This document shows, in pieces, positions 58,816-64,000 of a stretch of DNA of 64,000 bases (the first letter of the stretch is position 1; each line of letters begins with the position of its first letter). A model generated the notes under the pieces. That model was not told where the DNA came from. It did no database searches and worked only from the letters and a program-made list of their open reading frames with translations. The position numbers and the translations under genes are program-made. Origin of the DNA: Atopobiaceae bacterium (lineage in GTDB: Bacteria > Actinomycetota > Coriobacteriia > Coriobacteriales > Atopobiaceae); NCBI GenBank assembly GCA_017510785.1, contig JAFWMH010000070.1:39712-103711 (forward strand). The letters are read 5' to 3'.

Positions 58816-59646
58816 ATGAAGCTCAAGACGTTCGGCACGATGTTCGTTGGCGCGGTGTTTGCCGCGTCACTCGTTGCGTGCGGTGGCAGCGCGTCGTCGG
58901 AGTCTGCCGAGGCCAGCGCTGACGCTGCTGAAGGCAAGACGTACACTATCGCCACCGATACCGCCTTTGCGCCGTTCGAGTATGCCGACGCTAGCAACAA
59001 CTATGTTGGTATCGATATGGAGTTGCTCGATGCCATCGCCAAGGACCAGGGATTCGACTACTCGCTCAACCCGGTAGGGTTCGACGCAGCGCTGCAAAAC
59101 GTGCAGGCAGGTCAGGCCGATGGCGTCATCGCCGGCATGAGCATTACCGAGGAGCGCGAGAAGATCTTCGACTTCTCGGAGCCCTACTACGATTCCACCG
59201 TGTGCTGCGCCGTGAAGTCCGGCAGCGATATTAAGGCCCTCAAGGACCTCAAGGGCAAGAACGTTGCCGTGAAGAATGGCACGCAAAGCCAGAAGTGGGC
59301 CGATAGCATTAAGGATAAGTACGGCTTCACTACCACGACGTTCGATTCTTCCGACGTAATGTATCAGGACGTGGATGCCGGCAACTCCGTTGCGTGCTTC
59401 GAGGATACCCCCGTTATGAGCTATGCGATTAGCCAGTATGCCGATACCAACGGCAAGGAAGGCAAGGACTTCGCCATCGTAACTCAGGTGGACAGCGACT
59501 CCGAGTTTGCCACGCCGTACGGCTTCGCCGTTAACAAGGGCGAGAACGCCGAGCTGCTCAAGCTGTTCAACGATGGGTTGGCTAACATCAAGGCGAACGG
59601 GACCTACGACGAAATTGTGAACAAGTACGTAAAGTCTACCAAATAA
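58816..59646 (+). CDS. Amino-acid ABC transporter substrate-binding lipoprotein
   Basis: A 276-aa lipoprotein with a signal peptide and lipobox ending at Cys22 (SLVAC). The mature part is a family 3 solute-binding protein (IATDTAFAPFEYADA, VGIDMELLDAIA, GQADGVIAGMSITEEREK, TPYGFAVNKG), the GlnH/HisJ type that binds polar amino acids, glutamine being a common ligand. It delivers substrate to the permease and ATPase encoded downstream. GGGGGGAACC precedes the ATG. A terminator-like hairpin and a dispersed repeat follow before the permease, so the binding protein is probably made in excess. Confidence 0.92.
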   Translation: MKLKTFGTMFVGAVFAASLVACGGSASSESAEASADAAEGKTYTIATDTAFAPFEYADASNNYVGIDMELLDAIAKDQGFDYSLNPVGFDAALQNVQAGQADGVIAGMSITEEREKIFDFSEPYYDSTVCCAVKSGSDIKALKDLKGKNVAVKNGTQSQKWADSIKDKYGFTTTTFDSSDVMYQDVDAGNSVACFEDTPVMSYAISQYADTNGKEGKDFAIVTQVDSDSEFATPYGFAVNKGENAELLKLFNDGLANIKANGTYDEIVNKYVKSTK

Positions 59647-59667
59647 CGCATAATTCCACATAGCGTG

Positions 59668-59706
59668 AACGGGCCGCTGGGGAAGTACCTTGGCGGCCCG
59701 TTTGTT
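59668..59706 (+). terminator. Terminator after the binding-protein gene
   Basis: AACGGGCCGC (59668-59677) pairs with GCGGCCCGTT (59693-59702), followed by TTGTT. Partial termination here would lower expression of permease and ATPase relative to the binding protein. The stem is closely related to the one at 24093. Confidence 0.7.
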
Positions 59707-59716
59707 ATGCGAGACG

Positions 59717-59803
59717 TCAAATCGGAAAGTGGCCCGGAGGAGCAGCCGCGCGCAGTTCCGCAGGAACGAGGACTGTGTGAGCACGGCGCCCTCCGGGCCA
59801 CTA
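59717..59803 (+). repeat. Dispersed structured element, copy 2
   Basis: GTGGCCCGGAGG (59729-59740) pairs perfectly with CCTCCGGGCCAC (59790-59801). The interior matches copy 1 almost base for base (GCAGCCGCGCGCAGTTCCGC, then AGGAACGAGGACTG). Copy 1 and copy 2 also share the terminator stem just upstream, so about 130 bases are homologous. The rest of this 304-base gap shows nothing else. Confidence 0.75.
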
Positions 59804-59950
59804 CCGGGGCATTTAACTAATCTCTAAGGGTAGGCTCGGCGGCCCGTTTATAATGTGAGGCGTCGGAATCATTAACGAACGGTAATACATGTCCCCATAA
59901 TCAGTGGCTTTGCGCTAGGATACTGTGTGTTGCCGACGCAAAGGATTGTT

Positions 59951-60607
59951 ATGGATTTTATTGAACTGTTACAGGAATCATTGCCCATGCTTACGCAGGG
60001 GCTATCGCTCACCCTTGAGCTGGCGGGCGTCTCGCTCGTATTCGCCATGGTAATTGGCATTTTTGCATCGCTTATGGGTATGTCGAAGAACCCGATTCTC
60101 CGCGGCATTAACAAGGCGTTTGTTGCCATCATCCGTGGCACACCGCTCTTGGTGCAGGGATTCTTCATTTACTTTGGCATAACTGGCCTTTTGGGGATTC
60201 GAATTACGGCATTCATGGCCGGAACAATCGCGCTCTCGCTTAATGCGGGCGGGTATCTCTCCGAAATCTTCCGTGGCGGTATTCAGGCCGTGGATCCCGG
60301 GCAGCGCGAAGCCGCGCGTTCTCTTGGCCTCTCGGCGAGTCAAACGACGTGGCGCATCATCATTCCGCAGGCAATCCGCATTTGCATTCCTTCAGTCGTC
60401 AACCAATGGTGCATTACTATTAAGGATACGTCCATCATCTCCGTAATTGGTCTCGCCGAGCTCACGAAGATGGGACAAAACATCATCGCGCGTACGTATC
60501 GTTCGTTCGAGGTGTGGATCATTGTTGGTGCCATGTACTTCATCGTAATTTGGCTGCTCACCGTGCTTGCGCGCGTCGTAGAGAAGAAGGTGTCGCTCGA
60601 TGATTAA
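59951..60607 (+). CDS. Amino-acid ABC transporter permease
   Basis: A 218-aa inner-membrane permease of the His/Glu/Gln/Arg type, with about five membrane helices. It shows the EAA loop [20 protein letters not shown] that docks on the ATPase, and [19 protein letters not shown] early on. ATG at 59951 has AAGGA 5 bases upstream. Its last 8 bases overlap the start of the ATPase gene, so the two are translationally coupled. Confidence 0.93.
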   Translation: MDFIELLQESLPMLTQGLSLTLELAGVSLVFAMVIGIFASLMGMSKNPILRGINKAFVAIIRGTPLLVQGFFIYFGITGLLGIRITAFMAGTIALSLNAGGYLSEIFRGGIQAVDPGQREAARSLGLSASQTTWRIIIPQAIRICIPSVVNQWCITIKDTSIISVIGLAELTKMGQNIIARTYRSFEVWIIVGAMYFIVIWLLTVLARVVEKKVSLDD

Positions 60608-61349
60608 CAACGAGAACGTAAAGGTCGAGATTCGCGGCCTGCGCAAGTCATTTGGCAAACACGAGGTGCTCAAGGGCATCGATTGCGATATTCATACTGG
60701 TGAAGTCGTGTGCGTAATTGGTCCCTCGGGTTCGGGCAAGTCCACCTTCCTGCGTTGCATCAATTGCTTGGAGGAGCCAACGGCTGGCACCGTAAAGGTG
60801 GATGGCAACCTTATGGACGAAAACGCCAAGAACATCGACGAGTTGCGCGAGGATGTGGGAATGGTGTTCCAGCACTTCAACCTGTTCCCGCACCTTACGG
60901 TGCTGCGCAATCTCACTATTGCGCCGACGCTGCGCAAAAAGATGGGTGAAGAGGAGGCCAACAAAGTTGCCATGGAGCTTTTGGCGCGTGTTGGCCTTGC
61001 CGACAAGGCCACCGCGATGCCGAGGAGTCTTTCCGGCGGACAAAAGCAGCGTGTTGCCATTGCGCGTGCGTTGGCCATGCGACCTGGTCTCATGCTGTTT
61101 GACGAGCCTACGAGCGCACTCGACCCGGAGATGGTAGGCGAGGTTCTCGACGTTATGCGCCAGCTTGCGGGTGAGGGCATGACGATGGTGGTTGTGACGC
61201 ACGAGATGGGCTTTGCACGCCAGGTGTCCGACCGCGTTTTGTTTATTGACCAAGGCGTCATTGCCGAGGAGGGTACGCCGGCAGACGTGTTCGATCGTCC
61301 GCAAAACGAGCGTACGAAGAGCTTCCTCAACAAGGTGCTCGAAGCGTAG
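60600..61349 (+). CDS. Amino-acid ABC transporter ATP-binding protein
   Basis: A 249-aa ATPase of the GlnQ/HisP type. Walker A is [10 protein letters not shown], followed by the Q loop [10 protein letters not shown], signature [15 protein letters not shown], Walker [13 protein letters not shown] and the switch His in [10 protein letters not shown]. It powers uptake through the upstream permease. The start overlaps the permease end by 8 bases. A terminator follows. Confidence 0.95.
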   Translation: MINNENVKVEIRGLRKSFGKHEVLKGIDCDIHTGEVVCVIGPSGSGKSTFLRCINCLEEPTAGTVKVDGNLMDENAKNIDELREDVGMVFQHFNLFPHLTVLRNLTIAPTLRKKMGEEEANKVAMELLARVGLADKATAMPRSLSGGQKQRVAIARALAMRPGLMLFDEPTSALDPEMVGEVLDVMRQLAGEGMTMVVVTHEMGFARQVSDRVLFIDQGVIAEEGTPADVFDRPQNERTKSFLNKVLEA

Positions 61350-61355
61350 GTTTGC

Positions 61356-61400
61356 TGCCGGGGAGTCTGTTTTTGAAAACAAGCTCCCCGGCATTTTGTT
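61356..61400. terminator. Bidirectional terminator
   Basis: TGCCGGGGAG (61356-61365) pairs with CTCCCCGGCA (61384-61393), with TTTTTGAAAACAAG in the loop and TTTTGTTTTA after it. It serves the ABC transporter on the plus strand and probably the EamA gene on the minus strand, whose stop is at 61401. Confidence 0.8.
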
Positions 61401-62309
61401 TTATTGGCTTGGCTGCCAGGCTATGAGGAAGATGGTTGCCACCATGAGAACAAGTCCTGCCCAGTCGGCCCACGAGAACGCTGTGGCGAGCCACAAGGCG
61501 CTAATTACGGTTGCGCTCACTGGTTCGGCGGCACCAAGCATGTTGCCGGCGACTGGTCCCACAATAGAAATGCCATGTAAAAAGAGGCCGTACGAAAGGC
61601 AGGTTCCCACAAGGACAGCAATTACAAGTACTGCGATGCCGGTAGCGTCGATGATGGGAAGGCCACGTGCGAACGTTCCCGTAGCGGTGCAAGCGACGAT
61701 GCCCGTGAGTCCACCAAACAGCATGCCGAGGCCGGTGACGGCGATGGACTCCCAACGTTGAAAGAGCGGTTTGGGATACATCGTGTAGAAGGTTGCTGCC
61801 GCTGCGGTAGCTAGGCCAAGTGCGAGTCCCGCTGCAGGCAGTTTAAGCTCGGTAGGATCGCCATGTGTTGCAATGAGAAAGGTCGCGGCAAGGGCGCACG
61901 CGAGTGCCGCCGCTTCGAGCTTGCGTGGCAGTCTTTTGGTGGCGATGCACGTGACGGCCAACACCATAACAATGTTCAAGCTTTGCAGTACCGTGGCTGT
62001 GCCGGCGTTGGTAAAGGAAATGGTTGCGGCATAGAGTGCCGAGTTGAGGAACAACCCGCACGAGCCAAAAATCGCTAGGCGGGCCAGGGTGTTGCGGTTG
62101 CGTAGCATGCCGAAGAGTGTTGTGCGGTGGCGTGCGAGCAACACGAAGAGAAACACGATTCCAGCTCCCAGCTGACGAATGGTGGTGAGCAATAGGGGAT
62201 CGATGGTGGTGGAGGCAAAGAGGTATTGTACGCAGGTTCCAGAAAAGCCCCAAGCTATGGCTCCAAGCAAAGTGGAAACGATGCCCAGTGCGATGTGCTT
62301 CGATTGCAT
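61401..62309 (-). CDS. EamA/DMT-family membrane transporter
   Basis: A 302-aa protein with about ten hydrophobic helices in two EamA repeats (IALGIVSTLLGAIAWGFSGT, then a second half from LPAAGLALGLATAAAATFY). The VGPVAGNMLGAAEPVSATVI signature of DMT exporters is near the end. Such proteins move metabolites or amino acids, often outwards. The start at 62309 has AAGGAC 7 bases upstream; codons further left lack a membrane pattern. It stands alone between the ABC transporter and a large palindrome. Substrate unknown. Confidence 0.9.
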   Translation of the reverse strand: MQSKHIALGIVSTLLGAIAWGFSGTCVQYLFASTTIDPLLLTTIRQLGAGIVFLFVLLARHRTTLFGMLRNRNTLARLAIFGSCGLFLNSALYAATISFTNAGTATVLQSLNIVMVLAVTCIATKRLPRKLEAAALACALAATFLIATHGDPTELKLPAAGLALGLATAAAATFYTMYPKPLFQRWESIAVTGLGMLFGGLTGIVACTATGTFARGLPIIDATGIAVLVIAVLVGTCLSYGLFLHGISIVGPVAGNMLGAAEPVSATVISALWLATAFSWADWAGLVLMVATIFLIAWQPSQ

Positions 62310-62624
62310 GTAACGTCCTTCGTTGGTGCATGAGGCGGGTTTTATCTTATGAGTGCGCAATTCTATAGGTCCACGAATGGGCGCCGAGTATCCATATGTG
62401 CAGTGTACCACGCGCTGATGTTGTGGTACAAACTCCCGGGGAGGCTGTTTCACCTCGTGAACAGTGATTATACTTAGGAACCACCATACAATAGCCTACG
62501 CACCCTGCGGCCTCGCGCGGCGACCGCAAGCCATCGCAGGCTATTGTCTGGCGGTTCCTTAAACGATACGCATAGGCTACGGCGGCTACAACGCATGCCT
62601 GAAGACGAGGGCAAAAGGAGCACG
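62310..62624. other. Divergent gap with a large palindrome
   Basis: A 315-base gap between the EamA and DUF3592-like genes. The palindrome at 62476-62559 is its main feature. The AAAAGGAG before 62625 is the ribosome site of the next gene. Nothing else was recognised. Confidence 0.6.
62476..62559. repeat. 84-bp near-perfect palindrome
   Basis: The arms at 62476-62497 (AGGAACCACCATACAATAGC...) and 62538-62559 (AGGCTATTGTCTGGCGGTTC...) match over 22 bases with two mismatches. The 40-base centre has a further GCGG/CCGC stem. It lies 66 bases before the DUF3592-like gene. A small non-autonomous mobile element or a transcribed leader hairpin are both possible. Confidence 0.7.
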
Positions 62625-63863
62625 ATGGACACGAGTCGAATCAACTGGCGCACGGTTCTTATTGTGGGTGTGCTTGCCATGGCGGTGGGTTTCGTGCTAT
62701 TCCTTGCCGTGCCAACGAGTGCAAGCGACTTTACGGGAACGGCGAACGGCACCGTTTCCAAGGTGGAGGAAAGTGTTTCGGAGCGTCGAGGACGCACGAG
62801 CAAGAGTTATCGTACGCAAGTGACGTTTGAGGATGCTAACAATCGTGACGTTACGGTTTGGCAAATCGTTTCGGGTAGTAGTCGCCGACATCACGAAGGC
62901 GAAAACGTCACCGTGTGGTACAACCCTAACGATCCGCAGGTGGGTTGCCTCATTGTGGGCGATGAGTACCTTCTTGAGCGCAACAGCGCGATTTCCGTTG
63001 TGATAATAGCGGGCGGTGGCATCGTTTGCCTTGTTGCGGCGGTGCAAATAGTGCGCATGCGCAGGGCACAAGCATTGGCCGCCGATGCTGCTGATGTGCC
63101 ATTCTCGAGACAAGAGAAGGTGGTAATGGCGGCAGGAACGTGCGTGATTGTGGTTGCGGCGATGCTCTTCGTGCGGCTTACTGCGAGGACGCCCACGGCG
63201 CGAGTTGAGGACGGGGGAGAAGCTGGGGCTGAGACTGTGGCTGCGCTTGCCGAGAGCGATTCTCCGCGCCATGTGCCGCATGCGGAGTTGGTTGCAAAGA
63301 AGCTGGGGGAGGAACTTTCGGGAGAGTTCGAGGGACTTGGACCCGAAGACGTGAAGGGGTTCCTTACCGTTCGCAATGATTCGAGGGACGTCATTACGTT
63401 TAACGTTGTGTTTACGTATCTGAGCGATCAGGGTGCCGAGTTATACGACTATGCGGACGAAGCGACTGCCGTAGCCCCGGGCAATACAGTTGTGTTGCGT
63501 GCGAAACTCGACATCGAAATGGCAGCGCACATCTCCTACCGTGTTTCGTGCGACATCCCGCAGCACTGGATGAGTACGCTGGGCAAGAGCATAAAGGTGA
63601 AAGAAGTTTCCCACACCGACGATACTGTAACCGTGGAGATAACGAATACTGGCAAGGCCGAGGCCGAGGTGAGGCGCATTTCGTGCCAAGCGACCGATGC
63701 GGAAGGCAACGTGCAAATGGCCGAACAAAGCTGCGGCACCATTGCGCCGGGAGAGAGCCGCGAGAAGACCTTCTATAGCTTCAATATGTATGATCGCCCG
63801 ACGTTCGTTTCGTGGGAGGACCTTGAGCGCGAGTACTACATTAGTGGGTACTGTAGGAACTAG
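62625..63863 (+). CDS. Membrane protein with DUF3592-like and FxLYD-like parts
   Basis: A 412-aa membrane protein. A first helix (TVLIVGVLAMAVGFVLFLAV) is followed by a beta-rich DUF3592-type region (TGTANGTVSKVEESV, YRTQVTFED, GENVTVWYNPNDP). Two further helices follow (SAISVVIIAGGGIVCLVAAV, VVMAAGTCVIVVAAMLFV). The outer C-terminus contains two beta-sandwich-like stretches (VKGFLTVRNDSRDVITFNVV, VTVEITNTGKAEAEV) like FxLYD or CARDB domains. The start at 62625 has AAAAGGAG upstream. No partner gene is adjacent. Function unknown. Confidence 0.8.
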   Translation: MDTSRINWRTVLIVGVLAMAVGFVLFLAVPTSASDFTGTANGTVSKVEESVSERRGRTSKSYRTQVTFEDANNRDVTVWQIVSGSSRRHHEGENVTVWYNPNDPQVGCLIVGDEYLLERNSAISVVIIAGGGIVCLVAAVQIVRMRRAQALAADAADVPFSRQEKVVMAAGTCVIVVAAMLFVRLTARTPTARVEDGGEAGAETVAALAESDSPRHVPHAELVAKKLGEELSGEFEGLGPEDVKGFLTVRNDSRDVITFNVVFTYLSDQGAELYDYADEATAVAPGNTVVLRAKLDIEMAAHISYRVSCDIPQHWMSTLGKSIKVKEVSHTDDTVTVEITNTGKAEAEVRRISCQATDAEGNVQMAEQSCGTIAPGESREKTFYSFNMYDRPTFVSWEDLEREYYISGYCRN

Positions 63864-63892
63864 GCACAAGAATCGGGATTTTAGGTGGGGAG

Positions 63893-64000
63893 TCAGCCGG
63901 CCCTCCGGGGCTTGGCCTCCATCGCCACGCCGAGCCGCCTGAAGCAGTTCGCCCGCTTCTTCAGGCAGTTGTTGATGACCCACGCGTCGCCGAGCCTGTC
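63893..64000 (-). CDS. C-terminal end of an unidentified gene
   Basis: Thirty-five codons enter from the right edge in one frame and stop at a TGA at 63893-63895: GDAWVINNCLKKRANCFRRL, then GVAMEAKPRRAG. The composition is protein-like and basic. It could be the end of a transposase, but no signature is inside the window, and no terminal inverted repeat could be confirmed. It converges on the DUF3592-like gene. Confidence 0.45.
   Translation of the reverse strand, partial: DRLGDAWVINNCLKKRANCFRRLGVAMEAKPRRAG

Noticed and set aside
63893..64000. Insertion sequence at the right edge
   Set aside because: Only 35 codons are visible, with no catalytic motif, and no terminal inverted repeat can be paired inside the window.
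1..64000. tRNA genes, rRNA genes and CRISPR arrays
   Set aside because: No cloverleaf with a CCA-adjacent acceptor, no rRNA core sequence and no regularly spaced repeat-spacer array was seen; the tandem repeats found have no unique spacers of constant length.

Overview
The window reads as chromosome from a gut-type actinobacterium of class Coriobacteriia (Eggerthellales or Coriobacteriales). This is inferred from moderately high G+C, actinobacterial polA/rnhA/RlmI-like genes, a type III glutamine synthetase start, a fused FeoAB, a Phe T-box ahead of pheST, many zinc-ribbon membrane proteins, and large secreted proteins with DUF285, CAP and ChW repeats. The genus cannot be fixed from the sequence alone. 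No tRNA or rRNA gene, CRISPR array or complete insertion sequence was seen.

Layout. 1-10.7 kb: start of a glutamine synthetase (minus), polA-rnhA, tadA, a RelB-like/PIN-like fusion, an RlmI-type methyltransferase, a DEAD-box helicase with a long insertion, and metA (acetyl-CoA type). 10.7-19.2 kb: a double zinc-ribbon membrane protein, a broken partial copy of metA, a secreted FG-GAP-like protein, an acyl-CoA ligase, and an ECF sigma factor with an overlapping RsgI-like anti-sigma gene whose frame carries an amber stop followed by 62 more plausible codons. 19.8-31 kb: a 1429-aa surface protein, feoAB, a ROK kinase, then a tight flavodoxin-nagA-TIR operon. 31.2-38.7 kb: T-box, pheS, pheT, and two zinc-ribbon membrane proteins. 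39-46.7 kb: a second large surface protein and a single-chain GH5 glycosidase plus cellulose-synthase-like GT2. 46.9-56.1 kb: a phospho-signalling operon (double-FHA ABC transporter, protein kinase, vWA protein, zinc-ribbon/DnaJ-C protein, PP2C phosphatase, acidic secreted protein). 56.1-64 kb: mtnN, an iron-hydrogenase-like sensor fused to GGDEF, an amino-acid ABC transporter, an EamA permease, a DUF3592-like protein, and the end of an unidentified gene.

How genes fit together. Two themes stand out. First, an apparently undescribed helical domain of about 100 residues, with a central NCD[EH]E-like signature, occurs in three proteins: one adds a TIR domain, the second a NADase-type glycan-binding ectodomain, the third a DUF6273-like ectodomain. 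Second, the 46.9-56.1 kb operon resembles the TerY-P triad (kinase, vWA, PP2C) described for Ter-linked stress systems, extended with a transporter carrying two phosphothreonine-binding FHA domains. The cellulose-like synthase and the hydrogenase-like GGDEF protein may be linked through cyclic-di-GMP, but the synthase's PilZ-like tail has lost the usual binding motif.

Intergenic DNA is unusually structured. One hairpin family recurs in five places with compensatory base changes. Several other gaps hold private tandem palindromes, two of them with a 72-bp period.
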